Source: Polycyclovorans algicola TG408 (GTDB taxonomy: Bacteria; Pseudomonadota; Gammaproteobacteria; Nevskiales; Nevskiaceae). Taken from it: a stretch of 64,000 nt of DNA. Shown here one piece after another: positions 1-7,704 of this stretch. A program made the position numbers and the translations under genes. Below the pieces are notes generated by a model that saw nothing but the letters and a program-made list of their open reading frames with translations, was not told the origin of the DNA and searched no databases. Each line of letters opens with the position of its first letter. Position 1 is the stretch's first letter. The stretch covers positions 2,288,830 through 2,352,829 of the forward strand of contig NZ_JOMH01000001.1 of the NCBI RefSeq assembly GCF_000711245.1. Reading direction: 5' to 3'.

Positions 1-1
1 A

Positions 2-2461
2 CAGCGCCACACCTTGGCACGATTTGCCTTCGGGCCCAGTGATCCGCGCTTCACTCAGGATTTGGGCGAAATGCCTGCGGTGACCCTGTCGGTGGCCAAG
101 AAGCCCAACACCAATTCGGTGACGACGGCCAACGAAGTGCTGCTGGCGATTGAAGAAATGCGTGCCGAGTTTCTACCCGAGGCGGTGCATGTCATCACCA
201 CGCGTGACGACGGCGCAGAGGCCAACGACACCGTCAACCGCCTGTTGCGTGACATGGCCGTGGCGATCAGCGCGGTCATTGTGGCGTTGCTGCCGTTTTT
301 GGGACTGCGCGCGGGCTTGATCATCAGCGGCACGCTACCGCTGATTCTGTTTCTGACTGTGGCCGTTGATCTGGTCACCGGGCACACGCTGAACCGCATC
401 GCCCTGTTCGCGATGATCCTGTCGCTGGGCATGATTGTCGATGACAGCATCGTCACCCTGGAAAACATCTACCGCAGTTATCAGCAGGGTGGTACGCGGG
501 ATGCCCGGCGCGCGGCCGTCCTCGCGGTCAACGAGATTGGACCGCCCACCACCATGGCGACCGTGGCGGTGATTCTGGTATTCGCCTCACTCAACATTCT
601 CAGTGGCATGAGCGGCGAGTACTTCGCGCCCATCTCCTTCAACGTGATGGTGACCATGGCGCTGTCATTGCTGCTCGCCTACACGGTGGTGCCGTGGAGC
701 TGTCATCGCTGGTTGCGGGGCCGCGTTGCGCCAGCCTCGTCCGGCGACCCGATGTCCACACCGCTGTACCGACGCTACGCCGGCCTGCTGATGCCGTTGC
801 TCGAACGCCCGATGCGGCGGCGCCTGCTGTATGGCGCCATCATGCTGGCGCTGGCGGGTTCACTGCTGCAACCCGCCTGGCAGTTCCTGCGGCCTGCGGG
901 GGTTGGCGGGCCGCTGTCCAGCGGCGGGGTGATGCTGGCCATCATGCCCAAGGAGAACAAGAACCAGTTCACCATTACGCTGGACATGCCCGAGACGACG
1001 CCACTGGAAGTCACCGATGCTGCTGCGCGGCGACTGGGCGAGGTGCTCCGCACAGAACCCGTCATCGCCAATCACGTGACCTACCTCGGCATGCCCGGGG
1101 TCATTGACTTTGCCGGGCAGTTTCGTGGCTTGGCCCACCGGCGTGGCCCACACGTGGCGGAGATCACCGTCAATCTGGTGCACAAAAGCCAACGCCGCAC
1201 GCAGCTCGTGCCGCTGATCGCCCGCCTGCGCGAGGCGACCCTGCCGCTGAAAGAGGCATTTCCCGGCATCGAGATTGGCTTTCTGGATGCACCGCCTGGC
1301 CCGCCCAGCCGCGCCACGCTGGTGGCCGAGCTGTATGGCACCGACCCGGAGGTGCTGCGCAGCCTCTCCGACACCGTGAAGGCGCGCTTCGAGCAGACCT
1401 GGGGTGTGGTGGATGTCAGCCACAGCCAGCCGGTTGACCTGCCGCGGTTCGACATTACCGTCGACGCTGAAAAGGCCGCTCTCGCGGGCGTCAGTGCGCG
1501 CGCGATCCAGCACACGCTGGCGGCACTGGTGGGCGGACAGCCGGTGGCCGAAGCCCACCTTGCGGGCGAACGGAATCCGGTACCGATTGTGGTGAAGGTG
1601 CCGCGCGCGCTGGAGATCGATCCCCTGACCTTGGACCGGGTGCACCTGCGCAACGCCCAGGGCGAGTCGGTTCCGTTGTCGGAGGTCACCCAAACCCGCA
1701 CGGTGCTGCACGACCGGCCAATCCTGCGAAAAAACAATGAACGGGTGACCTATGTGACGGCCGAAATTGGCGACACCGCGCCGGCGTACGTCATTCTCGA
1801 CATGGATGCGCATCTGAAAGGGCTCGACCTTGGCAACGGGCAAACGTTGAAGACTGGCGGTTTGGGTCTGCGTGCCGACATTCCGCAAACCCTGAACAGT
1901 TATCACCTGCTCTGGGATGGCGAAATACGCCTGACCCTCGATTCCTTTGGCGAAATGGCGGTGGTGCTCAGCGCTGCGCTGACGCTCATCTTTTTGCTGC
2001 TGGTGGCGATCTATCGATCTTTCAGCATCGCGCTGCTGGCGATGGTGGCGGTGCCGCTGGGCTTGATTGGCGTGTTTCCCGGCCATTGGCTGGTGGGCAT
2101 CAATTTCAGCATGGGGTCGGCGATTGGCGTGCTCGCTCTGGCCGGCGTGGTGATTCGCAACTCGCTGCTGATCATCGACTTCATTCAAGACTACCAACGA
2201 CAGGGACGACCGCTGAAAGAGGCCGTCGTGCTGGCCGGTGCCGTGCGCTTTCGGCCGATCTTTCTATCGGCGCTGACGGTGGCGTTGGGCACGCTCATTC
2301 TGTACACCGAACCGCTGTTTGCCGGGCTGGCCACCTCGCTGATTTTTGGCACCGTGATCTCCACGGGCCTGACCCTGTTGATTCTGCCGACGCTCTATTA
2401 CCGGCTTGCGGTCAAACATCCGGATTGGTTTGATCAGCGTTCGCCGGCGGTTGCGGGATGA
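2..2461 (+). CDS. RND efflux transporter permease subunit (5' partial)
   Basis: Inner-membrane proton-driven pump of the AcrB/HAE1 type, open at the window's left edge, so roughly the first quarter of the protein is missing. The visible 819 residues include the RND signature GMIVDDSIVTLENIYR in the membrane helix 4 region, multiple hydrophobic helices, a periplasmic docking region and a second helix bundle near the C-terminus (GVVIRNSLLIIDF). It ends 27 bp before the convergent ligase gene on the minus strand. The substrate cannot be told from sequence. The adaptor and outer-membrane partners would lie upstream, outside the window. Confidence 0.9.
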   Translation, partial: QRHTLARFAFGPSDPRFTQDLGEMPAVTLSVAKKPNTNSVTTANEVLLAIEEMRAEFLPEAVHVITTRDDGAEANDTVNRLLRDMAVAISAVIVALLPFLGLRAGLIISGTLPLILFLTVAVDLVTGHTLNRIALFAMILSLGMIVDDSIVTLENIYRSYQQGGTRDARRAAVLAVNEIGPPTTMATVAVILVFASLNILSGMSGEYFAPISFNVMVTMALSLLLAYTVVPWSCHRWLRGRVAPASSGDPMSTPLYRRYAGLLMPLLERPMRRRLLYGAIMLALAGSLLQPAWQFLRPAGVGGPLSSGGVMLAIMPKENKNQFTITLDMPETTPLEVTDAAARRLGEVLRTEPVIANHVTYLGMPGVIDFAGQFRGLAHRRGPHVAEITVNLVHKSQRRTQLVPLIARLREATLPLKEAFPGIEIGFLDAPPGPPSRATLVAELYGTDPEVLRSLSDTVKARFEQTWGVVDVSHSQPVDLPRFDITVDAEKAALAGVSARAIQHTLAALVGGQPVAEAHLAGERNPVPIVVKVPRALEIDPLTLDRVHLRNAQGESVPLSEVTQTRTVLHDRPILRKNNERVTYVTAEIGDTAPAYVILDMDAHLKGLDLGNGQTLKTGGLGLRADIPQTLNSYHLLWDGEIRLTLDSFGEMAVVLSAALTLIFLLLVAIYRSFSIALLAMVAVPLGLIGVFPGHWLVGINFSMGSAIGVLALAGVVIRNSLLIIDFIQDYQRQGRPLKEAVVLAGAVRFRPIFLSALTVALGTLILYTEPLFAGLATSLIFGTVISTGLTLLILPTLYYRLAVKHPDWFDQRSPAVAG

Positions 2462-2488
2462 CAGCGCGCGCACCCGCCAGATGAGGCG

Positions 2489-3985
2489 CTACGACAACAA
2501 TTCAGCGCGGATCACCCGACGCAGCAACTTGCCGGTTTCGGTGTAGGGCAGGGCAGCCTTGAAGACGATGCGCTGCGGCACGCGCGACGAGCGCAGGCGA
2601 TCCCGCACCAGCGCTTTCAGGTCCGCGTCGCTCACGATCGAACCGGGTTTGCAGACCACGGCGGCGGCAACCGCTTCGCCCCATTGCTCATCGGGCATGG
2701 CGACAACGGCAACATCGGCGACCGCGGGGTGCGTCATCAACACGTCTTCGATTTCGCCGGGCGAAATGTTTTCGCCGCCACGGACAATCACGTCGTCGTC
2801 ACGACCGTCGAGAAACAGATAGCCGTCGGCGTCGAGATAGCCGCGGTCTTTGGTGGGGAACCAGCCTTCGGCGTCGAGCTGCGAGCCCTGGCTCAGGTAC
2901 TCGCCCGAGACTTGCGGGCCGCGCACGAAAACCAGACCGGCGTCTTCAGCCGCCAGCACTGCGCCGTCTTCATTCCTGATCTGAATCTCGACAGCGCCGG
3001 TCGCGCGACCCACCGAGCCGAGGCGGCGGCGGATCAGCGGGTCGTCACTGGCCACCGCCATGCGGTGATCGTCCGGGCCCAGCACGGCGACGGTGGAACT
3101 GGTTTCCGTGAGACCGTAGGCGTTGGTGAAATCAACGCTGGGGAACAGGGCCATGGCCTTGGCGATAACCGTCAGCGGCATCTTGCCGCCGCCATAAGCC
3201 AGCGCCCGTAACGAGGGCAGTTGCGCCGCTTCGCCGCGATCGCTGAGGTGTTCCACCACGCGTTGCAACATGGTGGGCACCAGGAAGGCGTTGCTCACTT
3301 TTTCGTTGCGCACGGCGGCCAGCCAGGCTGCGGGCTCGAAGGCCTCAAGCTGCACCATGCGACGGCAGGCATAAGTGGACGACAGCACCGCCGAAATACC
3401 GGCGATGTGGTACGGCGGCACGGTGACGACGATGGCATCGGTCTCTTCCGCCGCCGCGAATTCCACGGTGCCGATGATGTACGACGTGAGGTTTTCGTGA
3501 CGCAGAATCGCCGCCTTGGGCGCGCCCGTCGTGCCGCTCGTGAACAGTTGCACGGCGACGGCACTGGGGTCTTCCGGCGCGATGGGCGGCTCGGCGCCGT
3601 CATCCGGCAGGCTCAGCAGGGCGTCCCGCGTCATCGCCGTCACGCCCTCACGTGCCTCAATCTGCCCGAGCTGATCAGGCCCAGCGATGACCAGTACCGG
3701 CGACACGCGATCAAGCAGGGCGTTGATCTCGGCTTTGGTGAGCCGGTAGTTCAGCGGCACAAACGGAATCCCCGCGTACGCCGCACCGAACAGGGTGACG
3801 GGCGCCGCCGGACTGGTGACGTCCAGCAGTGCAACGTACTCAACGTCCGCCGCCTGAAAGTGCCTTGCTGCACGCCAGGCCTTGTCACGGAGGGTGGCGT
3901 AGTCGAGCCGCGTCTCGGCGCAGACCACGCCGGTGCGGTCGCCGAAGGCGTCGGCCGCCATGTCGAGCAGGGTGGAGATGTTCAT
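2489..3985 (-). CDS. AMP-dependent acyl-CoA synthetase (class I adenylate-forming)
   Basis: Activates a carboxylic acid to its CoA thioester via an acyl-adenylate. The 498 residues carry the P-loop-like LFTSGTTGAPKAA, the YGLTETSS motif of the adenylation core and the hinge and C-terminal lysine region (GRDDDVIVRGGENISPGEI, then TETGKLLRR). Length is normal for a FadD-type enzyme. The start at 3985 is preceded by a weak GAGACGG. It is the most downstream gene of the minus-strand steroid block, so a steroid side-chain or ring-derived acid is a plausible substrate, but that is inferred only from context. Confidence 0.88.
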   Translation of the reverse strand: MNISTLLDMAADAFGDRTGVVCAETRLDYATLRDKAWRAARHFQAADVEYVALLDVTSPAAPVTLFGAAYAGIPFVPLNYRLTKAEINALLDRVSPVLVIAGPDQLGQIEAREGVTAMTRDALLSLPDDGAEPPIAPEDPSAVAVQLFTSGTTGAPKAAILRHENLTSYIIGTVEFAAAEETDAIVVTVPPYHIAGISAVLSSTYACRRMVQLEAFEPAAWLAAVRNEKVSNAFLVPTMLQRVVEHLSDRGEAAQLPSLRALAYGGGKMPLTVIAKAMALFPSVDFTNAYGLTETSSTVAVLGPDDHRMAVASDDPLIRRRLGSVGRATGAVEIQIRNEDGAVLAAEDAGLVFVRGPQVSGEYLSQGSQLDAEGWFPTKDRGYLDADGYLFLDGRDDDVIVRGGENISPGEIEDVLMTHPAVADVAVVAMPDEQWGEAVAAAVVCKPGSIVSDADLKALVRDRLRSSRVPQRIVFKAALPYTETGKLLRRVIRAELLS

Positions 3986-4008
3986 GGTCCGTCTCGTTGG
4001 CAGATCAC

Positions 4009-4142
4009 CCCCTCACCCCCGGCCCCTCTCCCGCAAGGGGAGAGGGGGGCAGGCGCGGCAACGATCAATGTGGCCATTTTCAGTGTGGTGATAACCGTCA
4101 AGTCCCTCTCCCCTTGCGGGAGAGGGGTTGGGGTGAGGGGGC
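4009..4142. repeat. Paired CCCTCTCCC hairpins between ligase and DUF559 genes
   Basis: Two inverted units (4009-4050 and 4104-4142), each a hairpin of the CCCTCTCCC...GGGAGAGGG type with an extra CCCCTCACCCC arm, separated by about 53 bp. The two units are also complementary to each other, so the whole can fold as one long stem. The right unit forms the 3' end of the DUF559 reading frame. Confidence 0.85.
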
Positions 4143-4478
4143 AGCGTGGTTCAGTTCAGCGAATATCCGCTCTAGTACCGACTCGGTTTCAGTTAAAACC
4201 TCGTTGTTCCAGAATCGCAGCACGCGAAAATTATTGGCGCTTAGCCAGCCATCACGCGCAGCATCCTCAGTACTTGCGGCGTGCTGACCTCCATCAACTT
4301 CAATCACCAAACGCTGCTCGAGGCAGACAAAATCGACGATAAACGGCCCAAGTGGTTGCTGGCGGCGAAACTTGCAGCCGTTAAGGCGCGATCCGCGCAG
4401 TCGCATCCACAGCCTGCGTTCGGCATCGGTCATATTGCCTCGCAGCTTGCGGGCGAAGTCTCGATGGGAGTGCCGCAT
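4098..4478 (-). CDS. DUF559 domain endonuclease-like protein
   Basis: Small protein (126 aa) of the DUF559 family, a restriction-endonuclease-like fold related to Vsr repair nucleases. Seen: MTDAERRLWMRLR at residues 16-28, the core FIVDFVCLEQRLVIEVDGGQH (catalytic-type D and E-x-D-G-x-H) around residues 46-66, and FRVLRFWNNEVL. The last dozen codons (SPQPLSRKGRG) are encoded by the intergenic hairpin repeat, which also supplies the stop codon, so the native C-terminus has been replaced or extended. Such genes are common, often horizontally mobile and of unclear function; no link to the steroid genes is evident. Confidence 0.85.
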   Translation of the reverse strand: MRHSHRDFARKLRGNMTDAERRLWMRLRGSRLNGCKFRRQQPLGPFIVDFVCLEQRLVIEVDGGQHAASTEDAARDGWLSANNFRVLRFWNNEVLTETESVLERIFAELNHAAPSPQPLSRKGRGT

Positions 4479-4490
4479 CGGCCGACGCGA

Positions 4491-4805
4491 TCAATCCGAC
4501 GACGGCAACTGCTTGGCCTGCTTCACATCCAGCGCGGTGCCGTCCAGCGTGAGGGTGCCAGCGCCGCCTTTGGTGCAAAGCAGTTCCAGGGACTCGTCTT
4601 CATTGACGTAGCGTTTGCCCACCAGGGTGCCGCCGGCCAGGGCTGGATCGGGTGCTGCGCCGCTGGTGGCTTCGGCGGGGCCAATCATCGCCTGGCCACC
4701 GCAGCCCAGTTCGAACTCACCGGCAGGCGCCTTGATGACCATGACCTGCGCATCGCAGACCGCACTTTTGAATCGTCCGCCTGCTTTCAGGGCTGCTTTG
4801 GCCAT
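4491..4805 (-). CDS. Conserved hypothetical protein, 104 aa
   Basis: Short acidic protein with no signal peptide or membrane segment. Features are an N-terminal basic KAALKAGGRFKSAVCDAQVM, two cysteines in the first half (CDAQ and LGCGG) and a C-terminal LTLDGTALDVKQAKQLPSSD. It has a clear ribosome-binding site (GAGGAG, about 9 nt before ATG). I cannot assign a family with certainty. Its position between an acyl-CoA ligase and an alpha/beta hydrolase suggests it is carried along with the catabolic genes, but no function is proposed. Confidence 0.7.
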   Translation of the reverse strand: MAKAALKAGGRFKSAVCDAQVMVIKAPAGEFELGCGGQAMIGPAEATSGAAPDPALAGGTLVGKRYVNEDESLELLCTKGGAGTLTLDGTALDVKQAKQLPSSD

Positions 4806-4891
4806 GGGTGTTCACTCCTCAACCTATCTGGATTTGCGACGAATGTAGGGGCAGCGGCAGCCGGCTGCACCCTCCAATTGCATGAGGCGCG

Positions 4892-5818
4892 TCAAACCAC
4901 GCCGGCGGCCCAGTCGGCCAGTGCGTCGAATAACCGTACCCGGCTGGGAAAAAGGAAGTGGCTGTGCCCGGTGTCCGCCAGTACTTCAAGGTGCACCGAC
5001 GGCGCGGCGGCAAAGGCGGCAGGCAGATCGTTGGCAGGGCCGACCAGGTCACGATCGCCCACGCCGATGAACACCGGCACGGTCAGTCGCTGCGCTTCGG
5101 CGGCGACGTTGCCGGGCATCATCGAACGCAGCGCCGGAATCGGCAGCAGGCAGTCGGTGGCGCGTTTGAGCGCCCTGATGCCGTCGGTCTCGGCCTCGGC
5201 ACTGCCGTAAAACGCCTTGTTGCCCTTGCTGCGGCGATGGATCGTCGGGAAGGGCTCGCCAAACATGCGTTCGGCGTGCACGCGTAAGGCGTCGCCATCG
5301 GGGATCACGCCGTCGAGGTCTTTCAGCGTGGGCGGCAGAAAAGCCGGCAGACCACGGGTGGCAAAACCCAGAACTGCGACCCCGACAAACGCCTGACTTC
5401 GGTCCTGGGTGAGTACCGTCATCAGCGCGCCCATGGAGTGACCCAGCCCCAACAGGGGCACGTTCGGCAGCAAGGCGGTCGCCTCGGCGATCGCTGACGC
5501 CATTGCTTCGGCCAGACGCTCTGGCGTCAGCAGCCAGCCATCCGCCGGTCGGTCGCTGTCGCCGATGCCGAGATGATCGAGCGCCAAAACCGCATCACCG
5601 CGCGCGACCATCTGTGCGGCGAAGGAATAGCTGGGGGTGTCGCTGTCCGGTGGCTGCAGGTCAAAGTAATGCCGGTTCATGTTGCCGCCCGGCTGGCAGA
5701 CCCACACCGCACGGGGAGTCGTGGCCGGGCACCAGAGGCTGGCGGCGACGTGCAGCACCCCCTCGCCGGGGAGGGCGAGGGTGGTCGGCAGACGAAGTAG
5801 TTCAGGGTTGATGTTCAT
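4892..5818 (-). CDS. Alpha/beta hydrolase
   Basis: Serine hydrolase of the alpha/beta fold (308 aa). The nucleophile elbow GLGHSMGAL places the catalytic Ser at residue 128. The late acid is probably in VGDRDLVGP, and the histidine in the C-terminal DTGHSHFLFPSR. There is no signal peptide, so it is cytoplasmic. A steroid cluster needs a meta-cleavage hydrolase (HsaD), but HsaD-type enzymes have a different elbow and N-terminus, so I do not equate the two; an esterase or thioesterase is equally possible. No strong Shine-Dalgarno sequence precedes the ATG. Confidence 0.82.
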   Translation of the reverse strand: MNINPELLRLPTTLALPGEGVLHVAASLWCPATTPRAVWVCQPGGNMNRHYFDLQPPDSDTPSYSFAAQMVARGDAVLALDHLGIGDSDRPADGWLLTPERLAEAMASAIAEATALLPNVPLLGLGHSMGALMTVLTQDRSQAFVGVAVLGFATRGLPAFLPPTLKDLDGVIPDGDALRVHAERMFGEPFPTIHRRSKGNKAFYGSAEAETDGIRALKRATDCLLPIPALRSMMPGNVAAEAQRLTVPVFIGVGDRDLVGPANDLPAAFAAAPSVHLEVLADTGHSHFLFPSRVRLFDALADWAAGVV

Positions 5819-5856
5819 TCAGCGCCACGAGCCGCCCACCGCACTTTCGCGGGGTT

Positions 5857-5992
5857 GCTCTCCCCTCTCCCGCTTGCGGGAGAGGGCGGCACCCGAAGGG
5901 GGCCGGGTTGTTCAATGGGGTCCACCGCGCCTAAGGCGCGCCCTCTCCCGGCCTTCGGCCACCCTCTCCCGCAAGCGGGCGAGGGGAACAAC
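5857..5992. repeat. Paired CCCTCTCCC hairpins
   Basis: Complete example of the family: hairpin unit CCCTCTCCCgcttgcGGGAGAGGG, a GC-rich spacer with short inverted repeats (GGCGCGCC), then an inverted second unit. It fills most of the 196 bp between the hydrolase and the thiolase-like gene. No promoter was recognised in the rest. Confidence 0.85.
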
Positions 5993-6014
5993 TTCTCCGC
6001 TCATCAAAGACTGG

Positions 6015-7181
6015 TCAGTCTTTGCCAAGAATCGCGCCCGCCATGCCGGAGGTAACCAACGCGTTCTGCACGTTGGGCACCGGGTTCACTGAGGCGCCGC
6101 GCACCTGGCGCACACCTTCGATGATGTTGTTCATGCCGTGAATATAGGCCTCGCCGATCAGGCCACCGTTGGTGTTGATGGGCAGTGAGCCACCCAGCGC
6201 AATGTGGCCGTCCTTGACGAAGTCCTTGGCCTCGCCCGGTTTGCAGAACTGGAAGGCTTCGAGCTGGGTCAGCACCTGCGGCGTGAAGGCGTCGTAAATC
6301 ATCGCCGTTTGAATCTCTGACGGCTTGATGCCGGTCTGCGCGTACAGGCGCTTCGCCACGCCATGGGCCTCGGGCATGATCGTCAGATCGTCGTGATAGA
6401 AGTTGGAAATCACTTCCACGTTGTACGGAATCGACTGCGTGGCGCCGAGGATGCGCACCGGCTTTTGCTTAAGGTCGCGGGCCCGCTCCAATGAGGTCAC
6501 TAGAATCGCCACGCCGCCGTCGCTTTCCTGGCAGCAATCCAGCAAACGCAGCACCGGCTCCATGATCCACTTGGAGTTCTGGTGGTCGTCCAGGGTGATC
6601 GGCTTTTGGTAGAACCAGGCATTCGGGTTGGTGGCGGCGTGCGCACGCTGCACCACCGAGACGCGGCCCAGGTCTTCGTTGGTGACGCCGTACTTCATCA
6701 TGTACGGCCGTGCGGACAGGCCCGCCCAGCTCGCCGGCGTCATCGCGCCGAAGGGGATGCACCACAGCAGCGTGCCGGTGCCGTGGCCGCCGGTGTAGCC
6801 CTTCATGTCGGTGGGGTTTTGGCCGAAGCGATACTGGCTGCGCTCGTTCATCGCGCGCCAGATCAGCACGTTGTTGCACAGTCCGGCGTTGACCAAGGCC
6901 ATGGCCTGATAAAGCGTTGCGGCCGCTGCGGCGCCGCCACCGGGGATGCGGGTGGTGTACGCGAGGTCCTTCACGCCCAGCGCGCGGGCCAGCCCAATCT
7001 CATCGCTGTTGTCGATGGTGAAGGTGATCATCCCGTCGATGTCCTGCGGGTTGATTCCAGCGTCCTGACAGGCCGCGAGTGAACACTCCGCAGCCAGTTG
7101 CAGTTCGCTGCGGCCGGACGCTTTCGAGAACTCGGTCTGGCCAATGCCGGCGATGGCGGCGTCCTTGAAGCTGCGGCCCAT
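6015..7181 (-). CDS. Thiolase-fold protein, probable steroid retro-aldolase subunit (Ltp2-like)
   Basis: 388-aa member of the SCP-x/Ltp2 branch of thiolases. Residues 79-90 read IPGGGAAAAATL where true thiolases carry the nucleophilic cysteine, so ordinary Claisen thiolysis is unlikely. The C-terminal NTNGGLIGEAYIHGMN is typical of the Ltp2 branch. In actinobacteria Ltp2 works with a DUF35 protein to cleave the last side-chain fragment from a 17-hydroxy steroid acyl-CoA. Here the DUF35 gene lies immediately upstream and overlaps by one base (TGATG), supporting a two-subunit enzyme. The exact substrate is inferred. Confidence 0.82.
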   Translation of the reverse strand: MGRSFKDAAIAGIGQTEFSKASGRSELQLAAECSLAACQDAGINPQDIDGMITFTIDNSDEIGLARALGVKDLAYTTRIPGGGAAAAATLYQAMALVNAGLCNNVLIWRAMNERSQYRFGQNPTDMKGYTGGHGTGTLLWCIPFGAMTPASWAGLSARPYMMKYGVTNEDLGRVSVVQRAHAATNPNAWFYQKPITLDDHQNSKWIMEPVLRLLDCCQESDGGVAILVTSLERARDLKQKPVRILGATQSIPYNVEVISNFYHDDLTIMPEAHGVAKRLYAQTGIKPSEIQTAMIYDAFTPQVLTQLEAFQFCKPGEAKDFVKDGHIALGGSLPINTNGGLIGEAYIHGMNNIIEGVRQVRGASVNPVPNVQNALVTSGMAGAILGKD

Positions 7182-7624
7182 CAGCGGCTCCCTGCCTTGA
7201 AAAATACCGGCACTTTGTGATTGTTGATTGTGGGCTCAAAGCCCACTTCGACCGCCATGCCTTCGGTGACGTCTTCCAGCGCAATGCCGACGATGTTCGA
7301 GACGAAGCGAATGCCTTCTTCCAGCGCGATGATCGCGACGATGGGCGGCTCGCGAAAGCCGAACGGCGGCGGATGCCGCGGCGTGACCCAGGAGATCACC
7401 GTGCCGCGGCCCGACAGCGGCACGATGTCGTGTTCCAGGGTGTGGGTTTCCGGGCACATGGGGCGCGGCGGAAAGTAGAACTTGCCGCTGGCGCGGAAGC
7501 GCTGACCAACGAATTCTTCACGGTCGCAGGCGTCCCAAAAGAACTTGGCGTCCGGCGTGACGATGGGCGGCATACGGATGGGCTTGGGTGCCGCAGGGGC
7601 ATCCGGCGTGGTGGGCGTTGTCAT
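7181..7624 (-). CDS. DUF35 OB-fold protein, partner of the thiolase-like subunit
   Basis: Has the zinc-ribbon plus OB-fold layout of DUF35 proteins: FRASGKFYFPPRPMCP near the N-terminus, then an OB domain (TVISWVTPRHPPPFGFREPP). The first zinc-ribbon cysteines look degenerate. I chose the ATG at 7624 (147 aa) because the longer frame to 7696 adds residues that look non-native; neither start has a convincing Shine-Dalgarno. Its stop overlaps the start of the Ltp2-like gene, matching the ChsH2-DUF35/Ltp2 arrangement, where this domain presents the CoA substrate to the aldolase. Confidence 0.82.
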   Translation of the reverse strand: MTTPTTPDAPAAPKPIRMPPIVTPDAKFFWDACDREEFVGQRFRASGKFYFPPRPMCPETHTLEHDIVPLSGRGTVISWVTPRHPPPFGFREPPIVAIIALEEGIRFVSNIVGIALEDVTEGMAVEVGFEPTINNHKVPVFFKAGSR

Positions 7625-7704
7625 GAACGGTGACCGCTGAAGAGAATGGTGCGGCGATGAGAGGGCTGGCCCCGCATCGCCGTGATGTGATGTCAAAAGC
7701 CGCG

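Noticed and set aside
860-2197. Long minus-strand frame opposite the RND pump
   Set aside because: Typical GC-rich antisense shadow; the plus-strand RND motifs are unambiguous.
3221-4342. 373-codon plus-strand frame opposite the acyl-CoA ligase
   Set aside because: Shadow of the ligase gene plus the hairpin repeat; no domain seen.
4892-5818. Calling the alpha/beta hydrolase HsaD
   Set aside because: The nucleophile elbow GHSMG and N-terminal region do not match what is expected for meta-cleavage hydrolases; context alone is not enough.
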